DNA of 37,800 nt from Rhodospirillales bacterium 20-60-12 (GCA_002255495.1 NCAP01000012.1:1-37800), one strand, 5' to 3'. Shown: positions 13,813 to 26,282, counted from the first letter of the stretch. A program made the numbers and translations. The notes: a model not told the origin generated them from the letters alone.

Positions 13813-16730
13813 TCGCCCTCCTGCCATTCGGCGCGGCGCGAGATGGCGTCATAAGGGCTCGCATAACCGGCACGACCGGGATGCGGCGCGTTCAAATAAG
13901 CGGTCATCGGGTCGCTGAATTGCTTAAACAAATCAGGGATATTGCGCCGTGCGGTATCAATGACCGCCCGCAATTCAGCATCCTTGCCTGCGAATAAAGG
14001 GTGGATTTTGCCTTCAACCGCGCCGCCCGATAATTTCCAGAACGCCAGATCGCTGACCTTGTGGGCAAAGTCCGGACCGAAACATCCAAGCTCGGCCATG
14101 ACCGCCTCGATCGGCAATTGTGGCGCGTTGCCCGCGACCAGATCTTTCGCCGCCGCCGGCGAACCGGTTTTGTAGTCGATGATCGAAACCAGGCCATCGG
14201 CCTTGCACTCCAGCCGATCAGCCCGGGCATTGACGGCAAATCCCCCCTCGATGAGCCATTTGCCGTCCCGCTCCACCGCCAGCGCCAAAGGCAGGCCCAC
14301 CTTCGCGCGCAACTGGGTTTCGGTTGCGATCAGCCAATGGGCCAATCGCTGCAGCCTTGCCGCCCACCAGGCCGCCAGTGCCGCGCGCGGTCGGGTGAGG
14401 CGCATCTCGCTGAGCAACAGCGCCGTCAACCGCGCGCCGGCGTCAGGTTCAGCAGGATCATGCGCGGCAAAGAACGCGGCGATGCCGTTATGGACGATGG
14501 TGCCGAAAGAGGCCGCGTCACTTTCAGCGTCCAGCTCGTCGAGTTCTGCGATTTTCAGGATTTTCCGCGCATAGACCGCATAAGGGTCTGCCATCAAAGT
14601 GGCGATTTCGGAAATACTGAGCGATTTTGGCCGCAGTCCCGCCGGCGGCCTCGGCGCTGGCTTGGGCCGTTGAATACGCGCCACGGGCCGATCGAGTAAG
14701 CGCGCCCAGTCACTGGCCGGATGCAGGGGCAATGACAAATGTGCACCGGCCAACATCGTTTCGATCCGTGCTAGAAAGCGCGAGGGCACGCACGGCGCCC
14801 GCCCGCTGGTTTTCGGCGCCGACAGCACGACGACCGGCGAGGACGCCGCGAGGGCAAAAAAATCATGCGCCGCTGCACCGATCGCGGCCTCGGAGGACGG
14901 CAACCCGATACCACGGCGCATCACCCGGCTCAGCCAAGGCCCCGGATCAGTTTCGGCAGGCCATGCGCCTTCGCTCAATCCTGCCAGCACCAGCAAATCG
15001 ACCGATTGCAGCCGGGCTTCCTGCACACGCCAGATGGCAATGCGCGGATGCTGATCATGCGCCCTTGGGCGCCGCAAAATCGCCCCCTCCAGCACGGCAT
15101 CCAACAAATCGGGCAAATCAGCCGGCGCCATGTCGGGCAAGCGGTCCAGGGCCGCCAATGTTTCGCTCAGCAATTCCGCCAAAGCCGCCCCCGCCTCACC
15201 CGACCAGAGCGACGCCGCCCCGGCTTGCTCATCGCTGGCCGCGAGATATTCGGCTGCTTCAATGAGCGCTGTCAGACATGCAGCAGGCGGGGCGGCGATT
15301 GCGGTCATCATCGCATCGAGGCTCTCCACAGCCTGGCGAAATGAGGCGAGAAATCCGGCACTCGCCGGATTTTTCGTCTGATCCAGGCGAAATTCCAAAC
15401 TGCCAAGCCCTGGCGGCGGGCGCGGCCCGCGCAGGGCAGCAAGCTCGAACTGTCGGGCTGCCGCACGGGCAGCAGGCGGCGCATAGCCGAACGCGACGAG
15501 CGGATGTTTCAGCAATGCCAGCAAAGGAACCGGTGCCCAGCTTTCAGCCGCCGCGCGCGCGGCGAGGCGGAGTAAAATGGCAGGCGGCGTGCCAGCGAGC
15601 GGTTCACCCGCACTGTCATCGGCGCGGATATCAAAACGGCCCAATTCGGCAGCCACCCGCAAAGCCAGCGCGCGATCCGGCGTCACCAAAGCCGCACTCC
15701 GCCCAGGCGTCTGCAACGCGTCGCGCAGCAACAGGGCAATCGAAAGAGCCTCCTCCTGTTCATCGCGCGGCGCCAGCCTACTCAATCCTTCCGGGACAAT
15801 CGGCGTGGCCTTCTGCCAGGAGTCCAAGGCCGTTGCAGGAAGGGCCGCACGGCTCAGGAGGGCCGCCCGCCCGGCAGCAACATGCGAGGCCGTGGCAGGC
15901 GGGCGGGCGATGACGTCATCCCGGGTGGCGGACATGCCGGCGAGCAATTCAGCCAACCCGGCTTGCGGATGGGTCGGATGATCCGCGAGATCGGCCCAGC
16001 AATGATCAGGCAAAAGGCTGTCATAATATCCGAGATAAACAGCACCCGTTTTCAGTCCGGCGATGACGCGGGCAAGCCGTATGATCGACGGGGGCGCGCC
16101 GGCCAGACCCGCCAGCCAAACCGGATAGGCTGGCGGGCACTCACGCCATTGCGCGGCTTGAGCATCGATCAATGCGACCGCGCGGCTGGATTGGTCAGCC
16201 AAACCCGATTCCGCCAGAAAAGCCGGCCAGGCTGCGGTGACGATGCTGAGAAATTGCAGCGATTTTTCCCAGTGAATAGCCAGATCGCCTTCGACGAGCC
16301 CGGGTAATTTGGCCGCCAGATCGATCTCGGCCCAGGCTGCCTCATCAAGCAAGGCGGCGAGATCAGCGGCCAGCTTCCACGAATCGGCGAGGCGCGTCGG
16401 CGCGCCGTCCTTGCCGGCGCGCGCGAGAATCAGCTGCGCCAGGACCGCCTGGCGGTCTGCATTGCCGATCGCGGGTGCCTGATCGAGTACACCCGAGAGT
16501 GCCAGACCCACCTCGTCCAGAGCGCCAAGGGCCACGATCCGTGGCAGAAGCATCGGCTGGCCGCCATTGGCCGCCAAAAACGCACCGGCCAGCGCCCGGG
16601 CCGAGCGGCGGGTCGGCAAGAGCAAAATGCCTTCGTCAGCTGTGCGGCCTGCCTCCGCCGCCGCTTGCAGCCACGCGGCGGCGAGCGCGGGCAGATAAGC
16701 GGCGTCAGCCGGCAGGGCAAAGATGTTCAT
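13809..16730 (-). CDS. addB: AddB, nuclease subunit of the AddAB recombination complex
   Basis: The 973-residue partner of AddA. It has a degenerate helicase-like N-terminal half (ILLLPTRRSARALAGAFL; GLSEGAWP in the middle) and a C-terminal PD-(D/E)xK nuclease with the clear LVSIIDYKTGSPAA motif. That motif provides the catalytic Asp and Lys for cutting the other strand. The cysteine spacing of the Firmicutes AddB iron-sulfur cluster is not obvious, as expected for the alphaproteobacterial type. I start at the ATG at 16730, which overlaps the murU stop (ATGA). A longer frame to 16808 would lie inside murU and is Gly/Arg/Ser-rich. It is encoded in one coupled chain with murU and addA. Confidence 0.95.
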   Translation of the reverse strand: MNIFALPADAAYLPALAAAWLQAAAEAGRTADEGILLLPTRRSARALAGAFLAANGGQPMLLPRIVALGALDEVGLALSGVLDQAPAIGNADRQAVLAQLILARAGKDGAPTRLADSWKLAADLAALLDEAAWAEIDLAAKLPGLVEGDLAIHWEKSLQFLSIVTAAWPAFLAESGLADQSSRAVALIDAQAAQWRECPPAYPVWLAGLAGAPPSIIRLARVIAGLKTGAVYLGYYDSLLPDHCWADLADHPTHPQAGLAELLAGMSATRDDVIARPPATASHVAAGRAALLSRAALPATALDSWQKATPIVPEGLSRLAPRDEQEEALSIALLLRDALQTPGRSAALVTPDRALALRVAAELGRFDIRADDSAGEPLAGTPPAILLRLAARAAAESWAPVPLLALLKHPLVAFGYAPPAARAAARQFELAALRGPRPPPGLGSLEFRLDQTKNPASAGFLASFRQAVESLDAMMTAIAAPPAACLTALIEAAEYLAASDEQAGAASLWSGEAGAALAELLSETLAALDRLPDMAPADLPDLLDAVLEGAILRRPRAHDQHPRIAIWRVQEARLQSVDLLVLAGLSEGAWPAETDPGPWLSRVMRRGIGLPSSEAAIGAAAHDFFALAASSPVVVLSAPKTSGRAPCVPSRFLARIETMLAGAHLSLPLHPASDWARLLDRPVARIQRPKPAPRPPAGLRPKSLSISEIATLMADPYAVYARKILKIAELDELDAESDAASFGTIVHNGIAAFFAAHDPAEPDAGARLTALLLSEMRLTRPRAALAAWWAARLQRLAHWLIATETQLRAKVGLPLALAVERDGKWLIEGGFAVNARADRLECKADGLVSIIDYKTGSPAAAKDLVAGNAPQLPIEAVMAELGCFGPDFAHKVSDLAFWKLSGGAVEGKIHPLFAGKDAELRAVIDTARRNIPDLFKQFSDPMTAYLNAPHPGRAGYASPYDAISRRAEWQEGE

Positions 16731-17452
16731 GTGCTGTTGCCGACCTCGCGCGCCGCCATCGCGGCTTCCGCCCGTTCGAGATGTGCCGGTGTGGAGAGAT
16801 GAAACCACACACCGTCATGGATAATCGCGGTCAACCGGCCTGCCGCCAGCGCCCGGTCCCATAGCACGTTCATGCTGAACACGGGCCCCGGAAGGTCGGT
16901 GAACAAAGCCGGGGAGACCAGTTGGATGCCGCCGAATAAATAAGGAGCGACCTCACGCTCGGCCGGGCGCCGCAAGGGTCCGCCTCTCGGCCAGAGAAAA
17001 TCGCCCTGCCCGGTTTCCACTTCCATGCCCGCCGTGCGCGCGAGCAACAGCACGGCATCCGCCTGGACAGGATCAAAGGCAGCGGCCAGCCGATGGAACA
17101 GGTTAGACGGTCCATCGAGCCAAAACGCATCGCCATTGACGATAAAAAACGGCGCATCTGGCAGATCACCCGCTTGCAGCATGGCAGCCACGGCACCGCC
17201 GGTATCGAGCAACTCCGTCTCGCGTCGCAACTTGGCCCGCATGCCGATATGCGCTTGCAGCAGATCAACCTGATGATGACCATTGACGATGACATGACCA
17301 ATTCCAGCGGCCTGCAGCCGATCCAGCGCGTGCTCCAACAGCGTTTGCCCCGCCAGCCTGAGCATCGGTTTGGGCAGGGCATTGGTCAAAGGCCGCATCC
17401 GGGTGCCAAGACCTGCCGCCAACAATGCAGCGTAATTGGGCATTTCAATCAT
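16727..17452 (-). CDS. murU: N-acetylmuramate-1-phosphate uridylyltransferase-like nucleotidyltransferase
   Basis: A 241-residue sugar-nucleotide pyrophosphorylase. It opens with the nucleotide-binding signature LLAAGLGTRMRPLTNALPK and contains GHVIVNGHHQ, ETELLDTGGAV and IVNGDAFW. This pattern and the tsaE/addB neighbourhood match MurU, which makes UDP-MurNAc from MurNAc-1-phosphate in the AmgK-MurU cell-wall recycling route that bypasses de novo synthesis and fosfomycin. In other alphaproteobacteria an amgK kinase gene normally lies between tsaE and murU. Here tsaE and murU overlap directly (ATGA at 17449-17452), so amgK is not in its usual place. General nucleotidyltransferase assignment is secure; the MurU substrate is inferred from family and context. 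Confidence 0.88.
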   Translation of the reverse strand: MIEMPNYAALLAAGLGTRMRPLTNALPKPMLRLAGQTLLEHALDRLQAAGIGHVIVNGHHQVDLLQAHIGMRAKLRRETELLDTGGAVAAMLQAGDLPDAPFFIVNGDAFWLDGPSNLFHRLAAAFDPVQADAVLLLARTAGMEVETGQGDFLWPRGGPLRRPAEREVAPYLFGGIQLVSPALFTDLPGPVFSMNVLWDRALAAGRLTAIIHDGVWFHLSTPAHLERAEAAMAAREVGNST

Positions 17453-17889
17453 GACGATTCTCGGCCGCCCGCGATCGTGACATCGCGCCGCTCATCAATG
17501 CCCGGCTTGATGGTAATGATGACGGCATGAGGCGGCCACAAATCGCCGAGCCGATCGGGCCATTCGACAAGCACGATACCATCGAGCGCCTGATCCCAAC
17601 CGAGTTCCATCAATCCACGCGGCCCATCGAGCCGCCAGAGATCGAAATGCGTGACCACGCATATCGGCAGCTCATAGGCCTGCACCAGCGTGTAGGTCGG
17701 GCTTGGCACATCGAGCGTGGGATCATTGGCCAAGGCGCGCAGAAAGGCCCGGGCAAAAGCGGATTTTCCGGCACCCAGCACCCCTTCCAACAAAAACGCC
17801 TGCCCCGGTGCGGCACGGGCCGCGAATCCGGCCGCAAGGGCCTCCATGGCCGGCAGATCAAGCCCTGTTAAAACGCGACTCGCACCCAT
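17449..17889 (-). CDS. tsaE: TsaE, ATPase of tRNA t6A biosynthesis
   Basis: The ATPase partner of TsaB-TsaD in forming N6-threonylcarbamoyladenosine at position 37 of ANN-decoding tRNAs. The 146-residue reading carries the P-loop GVLGAGKSAFARAFL, the family motif SPTYTLVQAY, HFDLWRL and the LVEWPDRL strand. I start at the ATG at 17889, giving a normal length. The frame extends to a TTG at 17925, which is not needed. It heads the minus-strand tsaE-murU-addB-addA-trxA-yciA unit, so its promoter must lie in the short divergent gap (17890-17970) shared with the ferredoxin reductase gene. Confidence 0.95.
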   Translation of the reverse strand: MGASRVLTGLDLPAMEALAAGFAARAAPGQAFLLEGVLGAGKSAFARAFLRALANDPTLDVPSPTYTLVQAYELPICVVTHFDLWRLDGPRGLMELGWDQALDGIVLVEWPDRLGDLWPPHAVIITIKPGIDERRDVTIAGGRESS

Positions 17890-17970
17890 CTCATCATAGT
17901 GCACGTGCGTTGGCCGGACAGACAAGAACGCAGACTTGATATTGCCGCCAAGCGCTTTACCAAACGAAAC

Positions 17971-18996
17971 ATGAACCAGTTTACGGATACAGCCATGAAT
18001 GTAGATGTCGCGATTATCGGCGCCGGACCGGTCGGGCTTTTTGCCGCCTTCGAATGCGGCATGTTGAAATTATCGTCGGTCTTGATCGATGCGCTGGGCG
18101 AAGTGGGTGGCCAATGCGCCGCCTTATATCCTGAGAAGCCGATTTATGACATTCCGGCCCACCCCGCGATCGAGGGTGGCGATTTGATTGCGCAGCTCGA
18201 AGCGCAGATCGCCCCTTTCGCGCCGCCGCGCCTGCTCGGCCGCGTGGTGACCCAGGTGAGCGGCAAATCGGGTGAATTTGTCATTCAGACCGATCTTGGT
18301 GACGTGGTGCAGGCCAAAACCATCATCATTGCCGCAGGGGCCGGGGCATTCGGGCCAAACCGGCCGCCGATCGACGGGTTGGCCGCCTTCGAAGCGAGCG
18401 GTGCTGTGCAATATTATGTCCGGCGCAAAGAGGATTTTCGCGGCAAGCGAATCGTCATCGCCGGCGGCGGGGATTCGGCTGTGGATTGGGCGCTCGGGTT
18501 GAAGGACATCGCGGCAAAACTTTATGTGGTGCATCGCCGGGCAAAATTCCGCGCTTCACCAGAAACCGCAGCCCAGTTGGAGCAAGCCGCCGCGGCGGGT
18601 GAAATTGAGATGGTCATTCCCTATCAGCTGCATGGCCTGCATGGCGCGGGGGGCGTCCTGTCATCGGTCGAAGTGGCTGATCTGGACAATCAGACACGGC
18701 ATATCGAAGCCGATATCCTATTGCCGTTTTTCGGCCTGGCGATGGATCTGGGACCAATTGCCGGGTGGGGCCTCAATCTCGACAAGCACCATATCGCAAT
18801 CACCCATGCGACCTGTGAGACCTCGGTGCCCGGCATATTCGCCATCGGCGATATCGCCACCTATCGGGGCAAATTAAAATTGATCCTGCAGGGATTTTCC
18901 GAAGCGGCGATGGCTGCCCACGCGATCTACCCGATCATTCACCCGGATGTCGCGCTGCATTTCGAATATTCGACCACCAAAGGCGTGCCGGCCTGA
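17971..18996 (+). CDS. TrxB-like ferredoxin/flavodoxin-NADP+ reductase
   Basis: This 341-residue FAD enzyme exchanges electrons between NADPH and ferredoxin or flavodoxin. The FAD dinucleotide motif is IIGAGPVGLFAAFECG. It is followed by the FNR-type signature GGQCAALYPEKPIYDIPAHP, the NADP-binding IAGGGDSAVDWALG, and the C-terminal FAIGDIATYRGKLKLI. It resembles thioredoxin reductase in fold but lacks the redox CxxC in the NADPH domain, which defines the alphaproteobacterial/Bacillus-type FNR. ATG starts are possible at 17971 and 17995. I chose 17971 because extra residues before the FAD motif are usual. It is divergent from tsaE and convergent with the ATP synthase genes. Confidence 0.93.
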   Translation: MNQFTDTAMNVDVAIIGAGPVGLFAAFECGMLKLSSVLIDALGEVGGQCAALYPEKPIYDIPAHPAIEGGDLIAQLEAQIAPFAPPRLLGRVVTQVSGKSGEFVIQTDLGDVVQAKTIIIAAGAGAFGPNRPPIDGLAAFEASGAVQYYVRRKEDFRGKRIVIAGGGDSAVDWALGLKDIAAKLYVVHRRAKFRASPETAAQLEQAAAAGEIEMVIPYQLHGLHGAGGVLSSVEVADLDNQTRHIEADILLPFFGLAMDLGPIAGWGLNLDKHHIAITHATCETSVPGIFAIGDIATYRGKLKLILQGFSEAAMAAHAIYPIIHPDVALHFEYSTTKGVPA

Positions 18997-19056
18997 ACCG
19001 ATCACGCTCTGAATACGCCCGTCCGACGCTACGTTTTGTTCAAGGCTGCGCCACGC

Positions 19057-19464
19057 TTATTTATGGCTGGTGGCGTAGAGCTTGCCTTCAGCGGCAATCA
19101 AACGATCCGATGCGATCCGATAAGCCGTCTCATCATTGATGTCAGTCTGATCATAAACCGCCTGGGCCATATCGAGATCGGCCTGCGCTTGTGCCGGATC
19201 CAGGTCGGCGACATTGATGATGTCGTCAGCCAGGATCGTGCAGCGCGTGCCTGTCACCTCGGCGAAACCGCCCGAGACGTAAAACCGATCAGTCACGGTC
19301 TGGCCTTGATAAATCTCGATCGTGCCGCCGCGCAGCGAGGTGATCAACGGCGCATGGTCAGGCAGAATGCCCAAATCCCCCTCAGTGCCGGGAATCACCA
19401 CCATATCCGCCGGCTTGGCCAGCAGGCGCCGCTCGGGGCTGATGATTTCGAGATTGGTCGCCAT
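19057..19464 (-). CDS. atpC: F1Fo ATP synthase epsilon subunit
   Basis: The 135-residue epsilon subunit of the F1 central stalk, which connects rotation to catalysis and can inhibit ATP hydrolysis. The N-terminal beta-sandwich is clear (VVIPGTEGDLGILPDHAPLITSL, then GGFAEVTGTRCTILADD), and the C-terminal helical part is short, as in other alphaproteobacteria. It follows atpD after only two bases and is the last gene of the atpHAGDC operon. Its stop faces the ferredoxin-NADP reductase gene across a 60-base convergent gap without an obvious terminator. Confidence 0.96.
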   Translation of the reverse strand: MATNLEIISPERRLLAKPADMVVIPGTEGDLGILPDHAPLITSLRGGTIEIYQGQTVTDRFYVSGGFAEVTGTRCTILADDIINVADLDPAQAQADLDMAQAVYDQTDINDETAYRIASDRLIAAEGKLYATSHK

Positions 19465-19466
19465 GA

Positions 19467-21798
<2,332 letters not shown>

Positions 21799-21819
21799 AA
21801 AGAGGGTCCCGTTTCCGCG

Positions 21820-23352
21820 TCAGCCGAAATTGGCAGCAAAATGCTCGACGAACGCAATCAATTTCTTCTCGACATCCGGTTTGATCTGCTGGTCATCGCG
21901 GATCGAATTCAGAATATCGGGCGATTTGATTTTGATATCGGCCATCAACTGGGTCTCGAACGCACCGATTTTATCAATGGCGACACCATCGAGATAACCG
22001 CGCACACCGGTGAAAATCGAAACGACCTGCTCTTCAACCGGCAGCGGATGATATTGCGGCTGCTTGAGCAATTCGGTGAGCCGGGCGCCACGGGCGAGCA
22101 ATTTCTGCGTTGAGGCATCAAGGTCCGAAGAGAATTGCGCGAAGGCCGCCATTTCCCGATATTGGGCCAGGTCAAGTTTGATTTTACCAGCAACCTGCTT
22201 CATCGCCTTGATCTGCGCCGCCGAGCCGACGCGCGACACCGAGGCCCCGACATTGACCGCCGGGCGGATGCCTTTGAAGAATAATTCGGTCTCGAGGAAT
22301 ATCTGCCCATCGGTAATCGAAATCACGTTGGTTGGAATGTAGGCCGCAATGTCACCGGCCTGGGTTTCGATCACCGGCAAAGCGGTCAAGCTGCCAGCGC
22401 CCATCTCGTCGGACATTTTCGCCGCACGTTCGAGCAGGCGCGAATGCAGGAAGAACACGTCACCAGGATAGGCTTCGCGGCCCGGCGGGCGGCGCAGCAA
22501 CAGCGACATTTGCCGATACGCCACAGCCTGCTTGGAAAGATCATCATAAATGATCAAGGCATGCATGCCGTTGTCACGAAAATATTCACCCATCGCGCAG
22601 CCTGTATAGGGTGCGAGGAACTGCATCGGCGCAGGGTCGGAGGCGGTCGCGGCAACCACGGTGCAATAATCCATCACCCCGTTTTCTTCGAGGGTCTGCA
22701 CCAACTGGGCAACCGTCGAACGCTTCTGGCCGATGGCGACATAGATGCAATAAAGCTTCTTACTCTCGTCGGTGCCGGCATTCGCGGCCTTTTGGTTCAT
22801 GATCGTGTCGATGATCACGGCGGTTTTGCCGGTCTGGCGATCGCCGATGATCAATTCACGCTGGCCACGGCCGATCGGGATCAAGGCATCGATCGATTTG
22901 ATGCCGGTCTGCATCGGCTCATGCACTGATTTGCGCGGAATGATGCCCGGCGCTTTGACTTCGACGCGGCGGCGTTCAGAAAAATAGATCGGCCCTTTCC
23001 CATCGATCGGATTGCCGAGCGCATCGACCACGCGGCCGAGCAAACCCTTGCCAACCGGCGCATCGACGATGCTGCCCGTACGGGTCACCGTGTCGCCTTC
23101 GCGGATCGCGCGGTCATCGCCGAACAACACGATACCGACATTGTCGGATTCGAGGTTGAGCGCCATGCCTTTGATGCCGGCTGATGGAAACTCCACGAGT
23201 TCGCCCGCCATCACATTGGCGAGCCCGAACGCGCGGGCAATACCATCACCGACGCTGAGCACTTGCCCGGTCTCGGCGACGTTTGAGTCGGTGTCGAAAT
23301 TCGCGATCTGACGTTTCAGGATCTCGGAGATTTCGGCAGGACGGATGTCCAT
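21820..23352 (-). CDS. atpA: F1Fo ATP synthase alpha subunit
   Basis: The 510-residue non-catalytic nucleotide-binding subunit of F1. It has the beta-barrel N-terminus ([15 protein letters not shown]), the P-loop GDRQTGKT (about residues 170-177) and the [17 protein letters not shown] signature, where alpha supplies the arginine finger to the catalytic site. Length is canonical. The ATG at 23352 overlaps the atpH stop by one base (TGATG), so the two are coupled. The Fo genes (atpB, E, F) are not in this window; a split F1/Fo arrangement is normal in alphaproteobacteria. Confidence 0.98.
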   Translation of the reverse strand: MDIRPAEISEILKRQIANFDTDSNVAETGQVLSVGDGIARAFGLANVMAGELVEFPSAGIKGMALNLESDNVGIVLFGDDRAIREGDTVTRTGSIVDAPVGKGLLGRVVDALGNPIDGKGPIYFSERRRVEVKAPGIIPRKSVHEPMQTGIKSIDALIPIGRGQRELIIGDRQTGKTAVIIDTIMNQKAANAGTDESKKLYCIYVAIGQKRSTVAQLVQTLEENGVMDYCTVVAATASDPAPMQFLAPYTGCAMGEYFRDNGMHALIIYDDLSKQAVAYRQMSLLLRRPPGREAYPGDVFFLHSRLLERAAKMSDEMGAGSLTALPVIETQAGDIAAYIPTNVISITDGQIFLETELFFKGIRPAVNVGASVSRVGSAAQIKAMKQVAGKIKLDLAQYREMAAFAQFSSDLDASTQKLLARGARLTELLKQPQYHPLPVEEQVVSIFTGVRGYLDGVAIDKIGAFETQLMADIKIKSPDILNSIRDDQQIKPDVEKKLIAFVEHFAANFG

Positions 23353-23981
23353 CAGGCAACTCCCTTCGTGGAATCAGTGGCCGCCAGATCGGACTGGCGA
23401 GGTGGGGTGCTCTGGGCCGTGGAGGGCTGATGCAGAGCATATTGCAGACGTTGCAAACTGGATTTCAAAGACGTGTCATAAAGCCGTGCGCCAATTTTCA
23501 AAGTCAGGCCGCCGAGCAATGACGCATCGACCTGCTCGTGAATATCAACCTGTCCATAACCGGCTTCAGTCAGGCGGGCGAGAAGCTGGGTGCGCTGCAG
23601 GCCACTCAACGGATGCGCACTCGTTACCTCGGCGACAACGATGCCGCGCCGGGCAGCCACATAAGCGGCAAACTGCGTGACCAACTCCGGCAGATCATGC
23701 AAACGCCGATTGGCGACCACAACACCGGCAAAATCGCGGATCAGTTTCGAGCAGCCTTGGTTGACCAATACTGCATCGAGCGCCCGCGCAGCATCGGTGC
23801 CACCGGTCAGGCGGCTGGCAACAAAGCGGCGGAAATCCTCACTCTCGTCGAGCATGCGGCCAATGTCGCGCATCTGTTCAACCGTCTGGTCGAGCGCGCT
23901 CTGCTCTGCTGCCAGCTCATAAAGGGCCTTGGCATAGCGCACTGCAAAACCCGACGAGCCTAAATCAATGGATGACGCCAC
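23352..23981 (-). CDS. atpH: F1Fo ATP synthase delta subunit
   Basis: The delta subunit (OSCP homologue) forms the peripheral-stalk cap of F1. It opens with the family hallmark [17 protein letters not shown], and the C-terminal domain carries [16 protein letters not shown] and [26 protein letters not shown] favour a GTG start at 23981 (209 residues), preceded by AAAGG at suitable spacing. An ATG at 24020 would add 13 residues without a clear ribosome site. Both are long for the family because of a Ser/Thr/Pro-rich C-terminal tail of about 25 residues. It is the first gene of the atpHAGDC operon. The 23982-24107 gap behind priA must hold its promoter and contains a CGCCC/GGGCG hairpin (24032-24045). 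Confidence 0.93.
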   Translation of the reverse strand: MASSIDLGSSGFAVRYAKALYELAAEQSALDQTVEQMRDIGRMLDESEDFRRFVASRLTGGTDAARALDAVLVNQGCSKLIRDFAGVVVANRRLHDLPELVTQFAAYVAARRGIVVAEVTSAHPLSGLQRTQLLARLTEAGYGQVDIHEQVDASLLGGLTLKIGARLYDTSLKSSLQRLQYALHQPSTAQSTPPRQSDLAATDSTKGVA

Positions 23982-24107
23982 TCTTGGAACCTTTGTTTCA
24001 CTACCGTTGTAACAGGCCATAGTCGCCCGTTCGCCCTCTCGGGCGTTGCTGGGCGACGTAACATAAGGGCCAAGACCGCGCAATGCGGGTTATAATCTTA
24101 TGTATTC

Positions 24108-26282
24108 TTATAGAAAACTGATCGGGTCGATATCGATATCGACCCTTGCGGCACGGCTGATCTCGGATGAATGCAGCCAGGCGCGCAGCAATTTCTGGAC
24201 ATTGATCTCCCGGCTGGCTTTCAGCAGCAAACGCCGCCGGTGCCGGCCGCGCAGCAAGGCAAAGGGTGCCGGTGCCGGGCCCAACACGCTGATGCCGGGT
24301 CCGTGCGGGGCATGACGAGCCAAGATTTTAGCGGCCTGATCGGCGTCATGAGCGTGCTCAGCGCTGATAATCAGTGCCACCAAACGGCCATATGGCGGCC
24401 AGTGGCCGGGCTCGCGCAAGGCCAGTTCACGCGCCCGAAACACAGGCAAATCGCCCGCGATGATCGCCTGCATAACCGGGTGCTCAGGCTCGTGGGTCTG
24501 TAACAGCACATGGCCTCGATGTTCGGCCCGGCCGGCCCGGCCGGCCACTTGATGCAGCATTTGCACGCTGCGCTCGCTGGCCCTGAGGTCGCCGCCGGCC
24601 AGACCCAGATCCGCATCGACCACGCCGACCAACGTCAAGCCCGGGAAATGCCAGCCTTTCGCGACCATCTGGGTGCCGATGATCAGGTCGATATCGCGCG
24701 CCTCGATCGCGCGTGCCGCCTGCCCGGCCGCGACCGGTCCGGCGATGGCGTCACTGGTCATGATCAATGTCCGCGCGGCGGGGAATAAAGTTGCTGCTTC
24801 ATCGGCAATCCGTTCGACCCCCGGCCCGATCGGCACCAGCGACTCGGCTGCATTGCACGCCGGGCAGGTATCGGGTTTGGGGAGCTGATGCCCGCAATGA
24901 TGGCAAAGCAGCCGCTCCCCGCGCCGATGCTCGACCAGCCAGGCGGTGCAATTGGGACATTCCATGCGATGCCCACAGGCACGGCAAAGGGTCAGCGGCG
25001 CATAACCCCGGCGATTGAGAAACAGCATCACCTGCTCGCCGCGGGCAAAGGTTTCGGTCATCGCGGCAATCAGCACCGGCGACAAAAACTGCCCGCGCGC
25101 CGGCTTATCGATCCGCAGATCGATCGCGCGCACGTCAGGCATAACCGCGCCGCCATGGCGCTGGGGCAGTTGAAAATAGCCGTAGCGGCCAGCCTGCGCG
25201 TTGACCACGCTCTCCAAGCTCGGTGTCGCCGAGGCCAGAATGCAGGTGGCATCCGACAGGCGGGCGCGCACCACGGCCATGTCGCGGGCATGATAAACCA
25301 CACCATCCTCCTGCTTGAAGGCGGGTTCATGCTCCTCATCGACGATGATCAAACCGAGCGCCGTGAAGGGCAGAAACAACGCCGAGCGTGCGCCCACCAC
25401 CACCCGCGCCGTGCCGCGCGCGACCTCATGCCAGGCCCGCCGGCGAGCGGCGGGCGAGATTTCAGAGTGCCAAACCACGGCACCTGCGCCAAAGCGGGTC
25501 TCAAAGCGCTGCAAAAACTGTGCGGAGAGAGCGATTTCGGGCAATAAAATCAACGCCTGCCGGCCGCAGCGCAGCGCCTCGGCCACGGCTTCCAGATACA
25601 CTTCGGTTTTGCCCGAACCGGTAACGCCTTCGAGCAGATTGGCCGAAAATTGTCCGGTGCGCACCTTGCCAGCCAGGGCGTTGGCCGCCGCCGCCTGCGC
25701 TGGCGACAATACCGCAGGCGCGTGTTCAGGATCGGGCTGTGCGGCGGTGACATCCAGCACCACCGGGCGCAGCAGCCCGGCATCGGCCATCAGACGGATC
25801 ACAGCCGGGCTCACACCGGCTGCTTTGGCCAAAGCAGTGCTGCCGCGCGGCTGGCCGTCGGCCAGAACCGCCAGCACCGCCTGGCGCTGCGCCGTGGTCT
25901 TGCCCGGCTCGCCCGCCAGCCAGCCCATGGATTGCGGCGGCGCTTCAAGCAAAGCCGGCTTGAACGCAAGGGCCAACACCTCGCCAAGCGGGGCCATGGT
26001 GTAGCCGGCCACCCAATCGATGAATTTGCGCAACACCCCGGGCAATGCAGGCGCATCGATGATCCGGCTGATCGGTTTGAGCCGGGCGTGGGGCACCTCG
26101 CCTGCCGGCTCCGCATCCCACGCCACGCCGGTCACCAACCTCTTGCCGAGCGGCACCAGCACCGCCTGGCCGGGCGAAGCCCCCGCCACGGGGAGGTAAT
26201 CGAACGGCTTGTCGAACGGCAAAGGCAGCAATACGGTCAAGCGCACAGCGCCGGGCGCGCCGGTTTTCCTTGAATCACTCAT
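24108..26282 (-). CDS. priA: primosomal protein N' (replication restart helicase)
   Basis: PriA recognises stalled forks and reloads the replisome. The 724-residue product has the 3'-OH-binding N-terminal domain (LPLPFDKPFDYLPV), Walker A GVTGSGKTEVYLEA, the DEEH box (LIIVDEEHEPAFKQED), and SATPSLESV. The zinc-binding module has paired cysteines (CRACGHRMECPNC, LLCHHCG, CPAC) inserted before the last helicase motifs (GTQMVAKGWHFPGLTLV; QVAGRAGRAEHRG). I start at the ATG at 26282; codons upstream in frame are not family-like. It diverges from the transaldolase gene and lies upstream of the atp operon, an order common in Rhodospirillales. Confidence 0.97.
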   Translation of the reverse strand: MSDSRKTGAPGAVRLTVLLPLPFDKPFDYLPVAGASPGQAVLVPLGKRLVTGVAWDAEPAGEVPHARLKPISRIIDAPALPGVLRKFIDWVAGYTMAPLGEVLALAFKPALLEAPPQSMGWLAGEPGKTTAQRQAVLAVLADGQPRGSTALAKAAGVSPAVIRLMADAGLLRPVVLDVTAAQPDPEHAPAVLSPAQAAAANALAGKVRTGQFSANLLEGVTGSGKTEVYLEAVAEALRCGRQALILLPEIALSAQFLQRFETRFGAGAVVWHSEISPAARRRAWHEVARGTARVVVGARSALFLPFTALGLIIVDEEHEPAFKQEDGVVYHARDMAVVRARLSDATCILASATPSLESVVNAQAGRYGYFQLPQRHGGAVMPDVRAIDLRIDKPARGQFLSPVLIAAMTETFARGEQVMLFLNRRGYAPLTLCRACGHRMECPNCTAWLVEHRRGERLLCHHCGHQLPKPDTCPACNAAESLVPIGPGVERIADEAATLFPAARTLIMTSDAIAGPVAAGQAARAIEARDIDLIIGTQMVAKGWHFPGLTLVGVVDADLGLAGGDLRASERSVQMLHQVAGRAGRAEHRGHVLLQTHEPEHPVMQAIIAGDLPVFRARELALREPGHWPPYGRLVALIISAEHAHDADQAAKILARHAPHGPGISVLGPAPAPFALLRGRHRRRLLLKASREINVQKLLRAWLHSSEISRAARVDIDIDPISFL

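Noticed and set aside
18997-19056. GATCACGCTCTG fragment resembling part of the palindromic repeat's second hairpin
   Set aside because: Only about 11 bases match, the partner arm is absent and no linker is present; it could be chance or a remnant too small to support.
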